Origin: JAZGGS01 sp963764825
GTDB lineage: Bacteria; Bacteroidota; Ignavibacteria; Ignavibacteriales; Ignavibacteriaceae
Direction of reading: 5' to 3'
Assembly: GCA_963764825.1 (NCBI GenBank)
Contig: CAVXUA010000016.1
Coordinates: 310,001-374,000, forward strand
Length of the DNA: 64,000 bases
Both the position numbers and the translations under genes were made by a program. Positions 1-9,592 of this stretch are shown here, piece after piece. The notes below the pieces were generated by a model. That model ran no database searches. It was not told where the DNA came from and was given only the letters and a program-made list of their open reading frames with translations. Position 1 is the stretch's first letter. Each line of letters opens with the position of its first letter.

Positions 1-403
1 AGAGGTTAGCTCTTACGCGCTCAGCTTCAATCTCAGAACTAAATTTCTCTTCTAACTGAACTACAAAAAGCTTTACATCATCATTATAACTTATACTTAC
101 TCTTCGGTTAAGATTTCTATGGCTCTTTTCAGCAAACAGTTCAGCTCGTTCGCGAGTAGAAAATGCACCAATCTGAATTTTATATAAAAAAGTTACATTA
201 CTAACTGGCTTTTCAAATGTGTAGGAATCTTCCGGCGGGACTTCATCAAAAATGTAAATTTCATCTTCCTTTTCAATCTCCTTCCCTATTTCTTTAGTAG
301 AAGAACAGAATGTAAACAAGAAACTAAATATCAGTAAAGTGAAGAAGAAAATTAGATGATAATTAATTGTGAAGTTGGAACTCTTTAATATATAACTTTT
401 CAT
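1..403 (-). CDS. SPOR-domain lipoprotein, 3' part cut by window edge
   Basis: Reading leftward from ATG at 403 gives an open frame of about 134 residues that runs off the window start. Residues 13-35 are a hydrophobic export segment ending in a lipobox-like LFTFC, so an acylated Cys near residue 33 is likely. After an acidic linker comes YKIQIGAFSTRERAELF, the start of a SPOR fold, continuing to the window edge. SPOR domains bind denuded glycan strands of peptidoglycan, often at division septa. The protein is therefore probably a periplasmic, membrane-anchored peptidoglycan-binding factor. The C-terminal end is not visible. It lies downstream of the GDSL lipoprotein but is separated from it by a strong terminator. 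Confidence 0.75.
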   Translation of the reverse strand, partial: MKSYILKSSNFTINYHLIFFFTLLIFSFLFTFCSSTKEIGKEIEKEDEIYIFDEVPPEDSYTFEKPVSNVTFLYKIQIGAFSTRERAELFAEKSHRNLNRRVSISYNDDVKLFVVQLEEKFSSEIEAERVRANL

Positions 404-420
404 TTTTCAATTAATAAAAA

Positions 421-444
421 AAAGGGATGGTTTCCCATCCCTTT
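421..444 (-). terminator. Rho-independent terminator after GDSL lipoprotein gene
   Basis: A perfect 10-bp stem AAAGGGATGG / CCATCCCTTT with a 4-nt loop is followed on the minus strand by TTTTTATTAA. It lies six bases past the stop of the 450-1883 gene and closes the FadL/GDSL unit. Confidence 0.85.
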
Positions 445-449
445 AAATA

Positions 450-1883
450 TTAGAAAAATAAATGATCAAATGCACCGGCAGTAAAGTTTGGATAACCATA
501 TTTATCAAAGCTTACGCCTTTTGCAAATACAAGGCTGCCAGGTATGCTTGATACATCTATCAAAGGAATGGTAGCACCAAATTTTGCATTTATAGCAGCG
601 ATAAATTCATTAGCCATAACTGCCTGTCCCTGGTTTGATGGATGAACACCATCAAGGCTAAACAATCCACCAGTGACATACAAGGTCTTGAATACTATAC
701 CATTTATTTCAGTTCCGCCTGTAAAATCATTTGCTCTTATTTGATTCATACGTGCATTCATATCAGCATGCCCAAATCCAAAAGCATTCGCAGCCGCTAA
801 AATAATGTTGTTAAATTCAGAAGTTGCTGTTTGAGCAGTTGATATTTCACCAGCATCAAGAATAAGCGCATCAGGCCATGGGTTTTGCGGATGAACACCA
901 AAGGGTTGATTAATATCTATTCCAGGAGGAATAGTTAGGTTATTGTCGGTATAATATTTACCTGTGGGAGTACCGATTAAACCAGCATAGCTTCCGCCCG
1001 GTAAGGTAACCATTACAACGCCTGTAAGAAGACTAACTGAATCCGCAACGCCAGTTCCTATAGTTTGTCCATGTTTTTGATAAATTACACCAGGAGCTCC
1101 TAATGCTGCAAGAACTCCCCATGGTATGCTAAGCGCCATTGTAGGACCAACTGTTGTAAAATATGGTATTGAAGTTACATCCGGTAAATTTGCAACAACC
1201 ACGTTAGCATTGAGATTATCAACTCCTGCAGCAGTTAAATTATACAACGCCGTAAATGTAGGAATATCTGTAGGAGCAGTTGGAGCAGTACCGCCGCTTG
1301 TTGCAAAACCAAGCACATCGTTATTACCAATCCACAATGTTACTAATGTTGGATCTAAAACAGCAGCTTGTTGTAACTGAGTCCCTAACTCCAATACGCT
1401 GTTTCTCAATATCAAATCAAACATTGGATTTGGTTTACCTGCAAAAAGTGCACTTGCACAATCGCTAGAATTTGTTGCATTAGCTACATCATATAACAAA
1501 GCACCCGGAATACCAAGATTATTATACGGTGCAGGATAGGATAGATTTGTTGGTAGACCAACATTTGGATTAAATGTGGAAACGAACGGATCTAGTGAAA
1601 CGACTTCCATCCGTCCTCCAGTTCCCGGATCAGAATAGATTGGTTGCGCAAACAGTGTGTTCATATGACCAGCAATTAGATTTCCATAGCTGTAAATCTG
1701 GGCACTCTCAAACAATGCTGCAGACTGATACCCTGCAGTTAAACTGTTGCCAATTGTAACAAATTTAGAAAAGTTTGCCGAGCCGGTAGTATATGGGGTA
1801 GTTATTTCGTTGTATTCATCACACCCAATAAAAATAAGGGCTGCGATAAACACAAATGAAACTATTTTTAATATTTTTTTCAT
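450..1883 (-). CDS. SGNH/GDSL-family lipoprotein hydrolase
   Basis: A protein of 477 residues with a lipoprotein signal (hydrophobic run ending FIGC, Cys about 21), so it is probably anchored in the envelope. Block I appears as IGNSLTAGY with the candidate nucleophile Ser near residue 47. GNND near the middle matches the block III Asn, and DGVHPSNQG near residue 411 carries the Asp and His of the catalytic triad. The family includes esterases and lipases. The gene starts 18 bp after the FadL-type porin gene, suggesting an esterase plus outer-membrane uptake channel for hydrophobic substrates. Substrate unknown. Intact frame. Confidence 0.85.
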   Translation of the reverse strand: MKKILKIVSFVFIAALIFIGCDEYNEITTPYTTGSANFSKFVTIGNSLTAGYQSAALFESAQIYSYGNLIAGHMNTLFAQPIYSDPGTGGRMEVVSLDPFVSTFNPNVGLPTNLSYPAPYNNLGIPGALLYDVANATNSSDCASALFAGKPNPMFDLILRNSVLELGTQLQQAAVLDPTLVTLWIGNNDVLGFATSGGTAPTAPTDIPTFTALYNLTAAGVDNLNANVVVANLPDVTSIPYFTTVGPTMALSIPWGVLAALGAPGVIYQKHGQTIGTGVADSVSLLTGVVMVTLPGGSYAGLIGTPTGKYYTDNNLTIPPGIDINQPFGVHPQNPWPDALILDAGEISTAQTATSEFNNIILAAANAFGFGHADMNARMNQIRANDFTGGTEINGIVFKTLYVTGGLFSLDGVHPSNQGQAVMANEFIAAINAKFGATIPLIDVSSIPGSLVFAKGVSFDKYGYPNFTAGAFDHLFF

Positions 1884-1901
1884 AAGAAACCCTTAAATGT
1901 T

Positions 1902-3140
1902 TTATAAACTGTAATGAAAACTAAATGATAATAAATTTGCAAGTGAATTGTAAGTGCCGTTAAATTTAGCTCCACCAGGTGTATACTCCTGGTTCGAATC
2001 TGTGACAGTGAGCTCACTAGATCTAATAAATAGGTAAGAACCTGAAACACCAAAATTTTCTGTTAATTGAGCATCCACTCCTATACTAAATCCTAACCTA
2101 TCAGAATCTGGTAAAGAAGGACTTAAATTATTTGGATCAACCGGGTTTTTATCATAATAAACACCTCCAAGAAGAGTGAGATCTTCACTAAGTTCATATT
2201 GAGCACCGAATCTTATCAAATAAGTATCCTCGTACAATCTTGGCTCTGCCAGATCCTCAAAAGCTGCATCTTTAAAGTCAACTGCTAAGGTATCGTAGCT
2301 CGACCATCCCACATATTGAAAATCTGCTGAGAGTAAAATCCTCTCAGAAAGTTGTAAACCTATGCCACCTTGAATATTTAGAGGAGTAGTAAGTTCTGCA
2401 GAGATATCACCCGCAGGAAGTAATCCTGCTAACTGATCAGGACCAATTGATTCTGCGGTACCTTCAAGTGAGAAATCAACTTCACTCTTAAACGAAGCAC
2501 CGATTGATAGGACATCCAATGGCTTCCATAAAAAGCTAAAATTGTATCCAAAAGCAGAAGATTCATCACCTTCAAGACTTACGAAAGCATCTTCAAATGG
2601 ACCTGTTGATGCCGCCTGCTTTATAAGAACAGAAGCATGATGATAAGAACCTCCTGCACTTATAGAAAAATTATCAGCAATTTTCCAGGAGATTACTAAT
2701 GGAACTGCAATCGTGGTTAATTCAGTTTCCACTGCGAGATATCTTCCAAGCCAATCATCATCCCAGATAGTTCCAAGACCAAAAGGTACTGATGCACCTA
2801 AACCAACAGAAAAAGATTCTGAAATTTTATGTGTAATAAAGAAATGCGGTACATAAAAAACCTGTCTAGTCATACTAGATTTATTAATTGAGGGTGTTAC
2901 GCCTCTAAAAATTGTACTCGGTCCTATCAATGCGGTGCCGAGAATAAAGTTTGTTCCCTCCATGAAACTCATCGCAGCAGAATTCCAGTATACCGCAGAA
3001 GCATCATCTACAACAGCAGTATATGCACCGCCAAGCCCCATAGCTTTAGACCCATGCTCATTTATCTGAAACCCGCCTGCAAAAATGCTACCGGTTCCGA
3101 ATGATAGCAATATAAATAGGGTAAAGATCTTTAATTTCAA
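1902..3140 (-). CDS. OmpP1/FadL-family outer membrane transporter
   Basis: A protein of 412 residues with a cleavable signal peptide ending near FAGG. The mature start GFQINEHGSKAMGLGGAYTA followed by a DDASAVYWNSAAM stretch is the typical N-terminal plug region of FadL/TodX proteins. The rest shows alternating amphipathic strands and ends in a C-terminal aromatic-rich strand (FSFHYSL), as expected for a beta barrel. FadL proteins move long-chain fatty acids or other hydrophobic compounds across the outer membrane. The start is TTG at 3140 with a strong GGGAGG site six bases upstream. Co-transcribed with the downstream GDSL lipoprotein. Confidence 0.88.
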   Translation of the reverse strand: MKLKIFTLFILLSFGTGSIFAGGFQINEHGSKAMGLGGAYTAVVDDASAVYWNSAAMSFMEGTNFILGTALIGPSTIFRGVTPSINKSSMTRQVFYVPHFFITHKISESFSVGLGASVPFGLGTIWDDDWLGRYLAVETELTTIAVPLVISWKIADNFSISAGGSYHHASVLIKQAASTGPFEDAFVSLEGDESSAFGYNFSFLWKPLDVLSIGASFKSEVDFSLEGTAESIGPDQLAGLLPAGDISAELTTPLNIQGGIGLQLSERILLSADFQYVGWSSYDTLAVDFKDAAFEDLAEPRLYEDTYLIRFGAQYELSEDLTLLGGVYYDKNPVDPNNLSPSLPDSDRLGFSIGVDAQLTENFGVSGSYLFIRSSELTVTDSNQEYTPGGAKFNGTYNSLANLLSFSFHYSL

Positions 3141-3189
3141 AGGTACCTCCCTCTGTTTGTTAATAGATAGTTAATTATTAAGTATTATT

Positions 3190-3693
3190 CTATTCGATTG
3201 AAAAAAGGATTGCTCCCTTTTCCACTGCTTTTCCTTCTTCAACACTAATTCTTGTAATTGTACCGGATGCAGGTGAACGCAAATCGTTTTCCATCTTCAT
3301 TGCTTCAAGGATAATAATTGATTCACCCTGTGAAATTGTATCTCCATCCTGTTTTTTTACTTTTAAGATCATTCCCGGCATTGGCGCTTTAACTTCAAAC
3401 TGATGATGTGCCGATGTTTGAGCCTCTTCCAGTAAATGAAGTGCTTTTTCCTGCAAAGTTGTTCTTACAACCGAATTAAAATGGTACCCTTTTAAAAGTA
3501 TTGAAAAATTTGCATTATTAACTTTATCGGCGACGATTTCAAAATAATTATTTCCGTATTTAAGAAGATAAGTATTATTGTGAACATGAGAAATTTGATA
3601 GTTGTATTTTTTATTGTTTACCTTAAGCTCAGTATCATTTAAAATATTAACCGGTTTCTTCTTTTCGTTAATAGTTACAACAAATTCATTCAT
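3190..3693 (-). CDS. Biotin carboxyl carrier protein of an acyl-CoA carboxylase
   Basis: A protein of 167 residues. The N-terminal 90 residues are a linker/beta region; the C-terminal 70 are a biotinyl domain with APMPGMI and the biotin site EAMKM, Lys133. This arrangement matches stand-alone carriers of propionyl/methylmalonyl- or methylcrotonyl-type carboxylases rather than AccB, because the motif is followed by a full half-barrel and a charged N-terminal region. It overlaps the biotin carboxylase gene by 8 bp, so the two are translationally coupled. No carboxyltransferase subunit lies in this window, so the acyl-CoA substrate cannot be named. Confidence 0.9.
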   Translation of the reverse strand: MNEFVVTINEKKKPVNILNDTELKVNNKKYNYQISHVHNNTYLLKYGNNYFEIVADKVNNANFSILLKGYHFNSVVRTTLQEKALHLLEEAQTSAHHQFEVKAPMPGMILKVKKQDGDTISQGESIIILEAMKMENDLRSPASGTITRISVEEGKAVEKGAILFSIE

Positions 3694-5179
3694 ACATTTG
3701 CTCCTGCCATTTATTAACTTCTTTAGAACTTGTATGAATTCTTTTCACTGTTGATTTGTGTTTTAATAAGGCTGAAAATACTGCGGCAATTGTTTCAAGC
3801 TCTCCTTTACCGTTAGCATTTTCAAGTGAGGACAGACTATTCATAAATTTCTCGTTAAGAAAATTTATATCGAATTTACCACTTTTAAAAGATTTATGAT
3901 CGATAATTAAGCTAAGAAACGAAATATTATTTATTACTCCGGCAATTTGGTATTCTGAGAGTGCTCTTTTCATTAGTTTTATTGCAGTCGCACGTTTGCT
4001 TCCCCAGCATACCAATTTAGAAATCAAAGGATCGTAGTACATCGTTATTTCAGAACCGCTTCCAAAGCCTGAGTCAACTCTTACTCCTGGTCCAGCAGGT
4101 TCTTTGTAATGAAATATTTTTCCGGTTGAGGGAAGAAAATTATTATTCGGATCTTCAGCATAAATTCTGCATTCCAGCGAATGCCCGCGCCTACTAACAT
4201 CTTTCTGTTTAACTGATAAACGATTTCCCTGAGCAATACTAATTTGCTCTTTTACAAGATCTATTCCGGTTATCATTTCGGTTACAGGATGTTCAACCTG
4301 TAAGCGTGTATTCATCTCAAGAAAGTAAAAATTCTTCTTCTCATCCATTAGAAATTCAACCGTACCGGCATTGTAATATCCACACGCTTTTGCAGCATCT
4401 ATAGCTGCGTCAGTAATTTTTTTACGTGTTTCTTCATCTACAAAAGATGAGGGAGATTCTTCAATAATTTTTTGGTGTCTTCTCTGTATGGAGCACTCTC
4501 TCTCAAACAGATGAACATAGTTGCCTTTTTTATCTCCTAAAACCTGGACTTCAATATGTTTCGGATTTTCTATAAATTTTTCAAGATAAATTTCATCACT
4601 TGCAAATGCCTTAAGAGATTCACGCTTTGTAGTTTCAAGCGCAGCTTCAAACTCATCTGGGGAAGTAATTTTTCTCATTCCCTTCCCTCCCCCGCCAGCG
4701 GATGCTTTTAGAAGAACCGGGTAACCAATCTCTTCAGCAATCTGCAATCCTTTTTTAACCGAGCTTATTGCTTTTGTTGTTCCGGGAACAATTGGCACTT
4801 TATTATCAGCCATTATTTTGCGTGCAGCAGTTTTATTACCCATCATCATAACTGATTTTGAAGAAGGACCTATAAATGTAATCTTCTTTTTTTCCAGTGC
4901 ACTAATAAAATCAGCATTTTCTGAAAAGAAGCCGTATCCAGGGTGAACAGCATCGGCGCCAATATCTTTAACAAGCTTTATTATTTTTTCTTCATTCAGA
5001 TAGGATTCTGATGAGATGGAATCACCAAGACAATAAGATTCATCTGCTAATTTGGTATGCTCGGCTGTTTTATCTGCAGTTGAATAGATTGCGGCTGAAG
5101 TTATGCCAAGTTCGCGGCAAGCTCTGATAATTCTTACCGCAATTTCTCCCCGGTTGGCTATTAGTATTTTTTTAAACAA
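3686..5179 (-). CDS. accC: Biotin carboxylase subunit of acyl-CoA carboxylase
   Basis: A protein of 497 residues. The N-terminal fold has KKILIANRGEIAVRIIRA and HPGYGFFSEN; the ATP-grasp region has the glycine loop SAGGGGKGMR (about 160-169) and the active-site stretch MNTRLQVEHPVTE (about 290). The enzyme carboxylates biotin on the carrier protein using ATP and bicarbonate. At 497 residues it is longer than bacterial AccC (about 450), with an extra C-terminal tail as seen in propionyl-/methylcrotonyl-CoA carboxylase alpha chains. It starts 8 bp after mutS2 in the yqeY-cvpA-mutS2 operon. The symbol follows family membership only; a role in fatty acid synthesis is not shown. Confidence 0.88.
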   Translation of the reverse strand: MFKKILIANRGEIAVRIIRACRELGITSAAIYSTADKTAEHTKLADESYCLGDSISSESYLNEEKIIKLVKDIGADAVHPGYGFFSENADFISALEKKKITFIGPSSKSVMMMGNKTAARKIMADNKVPIVPGTTKAISSVKKGLQIAEEIGYPVLLKASAGGGGKGMRKITSPDEFEAALETTKRESLKAFASDEIYLEKFIENPKHIEVQVLGDKKGNYVHLFERECSIQRRHQKIIEESPSSFVDEETRKKITDAAIDAAKACGYYNAGTVEFLMDEKKNFYFLEMNTRLQVEHPVTEMITGIDLVKEQISIAQGNRLSVKQKDVSRRGHSLECRIYAEDPNNNFLPSTGKIFHYKEPAGPGVRVDSGFGSGSEITMYYDPLISKLVCWGSKRATAIKLMKRALSEYQIAGVINNISFLSLIIDHKSFKSGKFDINFLNEKFMNSLSSLENANGKGELETIAAVFSALLKHKSTVKRIHTSSKEVNKWQEQMYE

Positions 5180-5187
5180 TAATTTTC

Positions 5188-7537
5188 CTACTTCAACTCA
5201 ACAATTGTTATTCCTTCTCCACCTGATTCAATTGGAGCAAAATAAAAATCTTCAACGCTATCGTGCTTTCCTAATATCTCTTTTACCGTTCGTTTTAGGG
5301 CGCCGGTTCCTTTACCGTGTAAAATTTCAATCCTGCTCTCTCCAGCCATAAAAGAATTATCGATAAATTTTACAATTTCAAAATCTGCTTCTTCCGGTTT
5401 TTTTCCTCTTATATCAAGTCTGTACTCTGTTTCCGGAATCTTATATTTATGATAACTTTTTAACGGTTCGTTTGCTTTGTCCTCTTTAGCAGGAAGAATT
5501 TCATCAAGTTTAACTTTCACTTTCATAGTTCCAACCTGGATAGTTGCTCGTTTCTTCTCCTTATCCAGTTCGATAATCTTTCCTGCTGTTGATGTATTTC
5601 TAAGAGAAACAAAACTTCCGATATTAAAATCAGCTATTTTAGTCTTTAATACAACATCTGGAGTAAAAAGATTTTCATTTTTTTGTTTGATATCTTCAAC
5701 AATTTTCTTCGATTCTTTTATTACTTCCCTGGTAGCTTTCGATTCTCTAAGATCTTTAATTACCTTTTCAATCTTTTTGTTGATATCCACCAGGTAAAGA
5801 TCTGCTTCCGTTTTAGTTTTTTTTAGAATCTCCTTTTTTTCATTCTCAAGTTTATCAACATTCTTTTTGTAAAGGATTAGATAAACCGGAAAGACGAATA
5901 TTTTCAAGCTCGAGTTCATTTAGTTTTTTTTCTAAACGATTTGACTTTTCTTCAATATCAACCAGGAATTGCTCAATCTTATATTTATCGGTTTCCATAT
6001 TTTCTGAAGCTGAGCGGAGCAGCTCATCCGAAATGCCGATTCGTTTAGCAATTTCAAATGCATAGCTTGAACCAGGAACTCCCATTTTAAATTTATAATT
6101 TGGCGTAAGTTTTTCATGATCGAATTCCATGGCTGCATTAGCAAATCCCTCTTCATCCTGTGCCATAAGTTTAAGATTTCCGTGATGAGTAGATGCAAAT
6201 ACAAGCGCTCCCATATTTCTTAGCTTTAACAAAGTAGCTGCTGCCAGTGCAGAACCCTCCGCAGGATCAGTGCCTGTTCCTATCTCATCGAGCAGAACTA
6301 AAGTATTATTATCTGCGCTTTCAAGAATTTTGCAAATATTACCCAAATGAGATGTAAAAGTTGAAAGATCATCTTCAATCGATTGTTCATCTCCGATATC
6401 GATTAAAATATTTTCAAAAATATGAATGTTTGAATCAGGGTTTGCGGGAATGTGGATGCCGGATTGTAGAAGTAAACTTAATATTCCAATGGTCTTTAGA
6501 ACAACAGTTTTACCACCTGCATTAGGACCTGTAAGAATAATAATCTTTTCACCACTAAGTTTTACATTTAAAGGAACAGATTCTTTTCTTCCAAGTTTTT
6601 TCTGCAAAACTGGATGGCGGGCATCATTAAGATAGAACGATTCTTTATCATCAGTTGAAGGAAAAGAGCCAATAATTTCTATAGAATGTTTTGCTCTTGC
6701 AAAAACAGAATCGATATAAGCAACTGTATCCAAAGATACTTTCAGCTTTTCGCTTTCCTTACCAATTAAATTTGTTATCTCTTTTAATAATCTTTCAACC
6801 TCTCTTCTTTCAGCAAAATTTAAAGAGATAATTTCGTTATTAAGTTCAAGAGTTTGCTCAGGTTCAATGTAAACAGTCTGCCCGGTTGATGATTCGGAAT
6901 GGATAAATCCTCTAAGATGTCTTTTATGCTCAACTTTAATGGGGATTACCATTCTTCCATCTCTAAGCGTAAGATAATCCTCTCTAACCATTTCCTGGTC
7001 TTGAAGCGATTTCATAATCCTATTTATCGATTTGATCAGCTCCCCCTGTTTATCTCTTATATCTTTTCTAAGCTGGCTAAGCTTCTTGCTAGCTTTTTCC
7101 TTCACTTCACCATTATCATCAATAACATTTTGAATATGGTGTTCAAACATTTTATCAATAAAAAGTTCCTGGTTGTAATTTGTAAGGAGAGGCGCTGCTT
7201 CAGAGTTATCTTTTATAAACTTATATAATTTACGTGAAGTTGCGGCAAGATTGAGAACCTGTAGAATTTTATTACTACTTAAAACTGAGTCTTCAATTTT
7301 ACTTTGTAGGAGAGTTTCCGTAAGATCGGGAATGAAATCAATTGGAGGAGGAACATTTTTAATAAGGATCTCTTTTGCCTGGTTAACCGTTTCCCCTTCC
7401 CTGCTTATAAAATTCCTATCCGTTACAGGTTTTATATTTTGAACTAACTGCTTCCCTTTTTCCGTAATCGAATAGTTTGAAACCTGGTTAAGAACCTTTT
7501 GAAATTCGAGCTTTTCCAGGGTGATTGGGGAAATCAT
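5188..7537 (-). CDS. mutS2: Endonuclease MutS2, frame broken near 5870-5880
   Basis: Two overlapping frames together make one MutS2 of about 780 residues, the normal length. The N-terminal frame (7537 to about 5875) has the MutS-like core and ABC ATPase with Walker A GPNAGGKTV near residue 340 and LLDEIGTGTDP as Walker B. The second frame starts with the coiled-coil linker and ends in an Smr domain with LDIRGKKPEEA and ILHGKGTGALK. Removing one C in AATCCTTTAC restores SNLYKKNVDKL across the junction. MutS2 acts in ribosome-collision rescue or recombination control. It overlaps cvpA by 4 bp. The break is most likely a sequence error. Confidence 0.9.
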
Positions 7538-8055
7538 TTAACCGTATCTTTTTTGTTTATATAATCCTCAATAATTTGCTTTGAATCAGGTGTGTAATTA
7601 CTTAAATAATCGATAGTTAAAGGAAGCAATTGAGATGTGTCTTCGTAAAAAGCGGATGATTTTTTAACTGAATTATCAGGTAAATCAAAAATATTTAGAA
7701 TTAACAAAACAGCACTTAAAAAGAATAAAATTTGTACAATACCAACCGCTCCACCAACTAATTGATTTATAATATTATTTACACGGTCAAAAGGATGTAC
7801 TATTCTTTTAAGTAAGGTGAAAACCAGTATCACACCAAAAAAGAGTACTACGCCTCCAATAATTTCAGCAAAATAAAATTCTATTCCGAAAGCAACTTCT
7901 ATCATAGCACCAATATTACCTGCAAAAAAAGCAGCAGTAATAATAGCAAGTGCAAATCCTAAAACGCCTATCAGCTTTCTAATAAACCCATCTTTAAAAC
8001 CAAGGGCGAAGCCTATAAGTACAGCAACAATTATTATTATATCAATTGCGTTCAA
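7534..8055 (-). CDS. CvpA family membrane protein
   Basis: A protein of 173 residues with four predicted membrane segments: residues 3-20, 27-47 (after GFKDGFIRKLIG), 62-82 and 100-122. The opening IDIIIIVAVLIGFALGFKDGFIR is typical of CvpA, a family named for colicin V production in E. coli whose biochemical role is still unclear. Its position directly before mutS2 with a 4-bp overlap, and two bases after yqeY, is a common arrangement in Bacteroidota. Intact. Confidence 0.85.
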   Translation of the reverse strand: MNAIDIIIIVAVLIGFALGFKDGFIRKLIGVLGFALAIITAAFFAGNIGAMIEVAFGIEFYFAEIIGGVVLFFGVILVFTLLKRIVHPFDRVNNIINQLVGGAVGIVQILFFLSAVLLILNIFDLPDNSVKKSSAFYEDTSQLLPLTIDYLSNYTPDSKQIIEDYINKKDTVK

Positions 8056-8057
8056 TT

Positions 8058-8504
8058 TTAACCCAGCGCTTTTTCCACAGCAGCTTTAATAGCTTTACCT
8101 TCCGCCTGTCCTTTTAATTTTTTAATTGATGCCTGCATCAGTTTAGGAAAATCTGCCTTACTTGAGGCATCGATTTCTGCAGCAATGCCTCTTACTTCGG
8201 TTTCTATTTCTTCGCCTGTTAACTGTTTAGGAAGATAATCTTTAATAACATTTAACTCTGCTTCTTCTATTGAAGCAAGGTCTTCCCTTCCGGCTTTGTT
8301 GTATTCTTCAATCGATTCTCTTCTCTTTTTAGCTGCAGAACTAAGCAGTTTTATCTCTTCCTCTTCATTAAACTCTTTATCCTTACCACTTTTTTCAAAT
8401 TCAAGTATTAATGCTCTTATAGAACGTACGGTTTCTAATCTTACCTTATCTCCAGCTTTAAGTGCTTCTTTTAGATCACTTTTTATTTTTTCTTTTAGAT
8501 TCAT
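8058..8504 (-). CDS. GatB/YqeY domain protein
   Basis: A protein of 148 residues beginning MNLKEKIKSDLKEALKAGDK and containing VRLETVRSIRALI and a C-terminal helical region with IKKLKGQAEGKAIKAAVEKAL. This is a free-standing version of the tRNA-binding tail domain of GatB, the amidotransferase that makes Gln-tRNA or Asn-tRNA. The role of the stand-alone form is not established. It is the first gene of the minus-strand operon running down to the biotin carrier, preceded by a terminator at 8522-8561. Confidence 0.87.
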   Translation of the reverse strand: MNLKEKIKSDLKEALKAGDKVRLETVRSIRALILEFEKSGKDKEFNEEEEIKLLSSAAKKRRESIEEYNKAGREDLASIEEAELNVIKDYLPKQLTGEEIETEVRGIAAEIDASSKADFPKLMQASIKKLKGQAEGKAIKAAVEKALG

Positions 8505-8521
8505 TTTACCCTCATTAATGA

Positions 8522-8561
8522 AAAAGGCAGGCGATTAAAATAAATAATCAACCTGCCTTTT
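8522..8561 (-). terminator. Rho-independent terminator after exbD
   Basis: AAAAGGCAGG pairs with CCTGCCTTTT, with an inner GATTA/TAATC extension, and TTTTTCATT follows on the minus strand. It separates the ExbB/ExbD unit from the yqeY operon, whose promoter must lie in or just after it. Confidence 0.82.
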
Positions 8562-8582
8562 AAAAAAATAATATTTTATTAA

Positions 8583-8997
8583 TCAGATTTTAATATTAGA
8601 CGAATAATTTAATCGTAAACAAAAAGCTTTCCTTAGCTCCTGCTGGATATCCGTAACTAATCCCATATCAGTACCTACATCTACTCGAAGAGAAACAATA
8701 ACATTAGGCAGTTCCTGTCTTTTACTATACATAACTCGCTGAACATCTTCCACCTGAACAAAGCTATCATTAATCTGCATCTTTTTGTTGTTTCCAACCC
8801 AAATATAAGCTACCAAGTCTTTTGTTTTCTATTTTTTCCAGCGCTTCAGCTTCAGGAAGTTTGTAATCAACTAATACTTCAACTTCTCTTAGAGTTGTAG
8901 TTACCATAAAGAAGAGCAGCAGCATAAAAATAATATCAGGCATGGAAGCTGTTGGGATTTCCTGCTTGGTGCTTGCTCTTTTCTTTTCGAATTTCAT
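8583..8997 (-). CDS. ExbD/TolR-family energy transducer, second copy, frame broken near 8812
   Basis: About 138 residues. The N-terminal frame has a short cytosolic tail, PTASMPDIIFMLLLFFMVTT as the single membrane helix with the conserved Asp that handles protons, then the periplasmic part. A one-base excess in an A run near 8815 moves the rest to another frame; removing it gives ENKDLVAYIWVG and continues to the normal C-terminal domain ending NYSSNIKI. ExbD works with ExbB as a proton-driven motor powering TonB-type outer-membrane transport. Last gene of an exbB-exbD-exbD unit. Confidence 0.82.
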
Positions 8998-9018
8998 TTT
9001 AACAATTCCTTAAAACTT

Positions 9019-9551
9019 TTATTTAACTTGTTCCGGTTCTGCAAGGGATATAATGATAGGCACAGCATCTTTTACTATTTTCTGCTCTTCTTCAATTAAA
9101 TCATCATAATTCGCTCTCCGAACCTGGAGTTAGAGTATTCATCTCTAACTTCGAAGAAAGCCATTTTTATCTGGTCAAGTGCCTGTATATAAACGTTATA
9201 AACGGTTTTCCTGTCCGTCTTTAATGAAACAATCAGTTTTTTCTTCTTAGGAAGGTCAATCTTTGATTGAATTCTTGGTTTTAATGTAGTCTTAATCTGG
9301 AAAACTGATATCGGTGCACCATCAAGCAGTACATCACCTGTTTCATTAATAAGCAAAGCAGCCATTCTATCTGGATCTACTTTAACTTCTTCTATCTCAT
9401 CGGGTGGAACATATTCCGGTAAAGTTAATCCAATTCCTGTATCAACATCAATAACAGTTGCAACCAGGAAAAAGATTAATAGAAGAAAAGCAATATCAGC
9501 CATTGATGCTGTTGGAATTGATGCTTCCCGTAGTTTTTTCTTTTTAATCAT
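9019..9551 (-). CDS. ExbD/TolR-family energy transducer, first copy, frame broken near 9115
   Basis: The main frame from 9551 gives a cytosolic KKKKLREAS tail, membrane helix IPTASMADIAFLLLIFFLVA with the conserved proton-relay Asp, and a periplasmic domain. A frame break near 9115 truncates it at 151 residues. In the other frame the C-terminus continues ANYDDLIEEEQKIVKDAVP to a stop at 9019, giving about 177 residues. Two ExbD copies next to one ExbB are common in Bacteroidota, where they power many TonB-dependent transporters. No TonB gene is in the window. Confidence 0.82.
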
Positions 9552-9592
9552 TGATCGTTACTATTGTTTGTTATACAATAATTAATGATTAA

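Noticed and set aside
5477..5797. Plus-strand open frame of 106 codons rich in Phe and Ser
   Set aside because: Complement of the charged coiled-coil linker of MutS2, which explains the composition.
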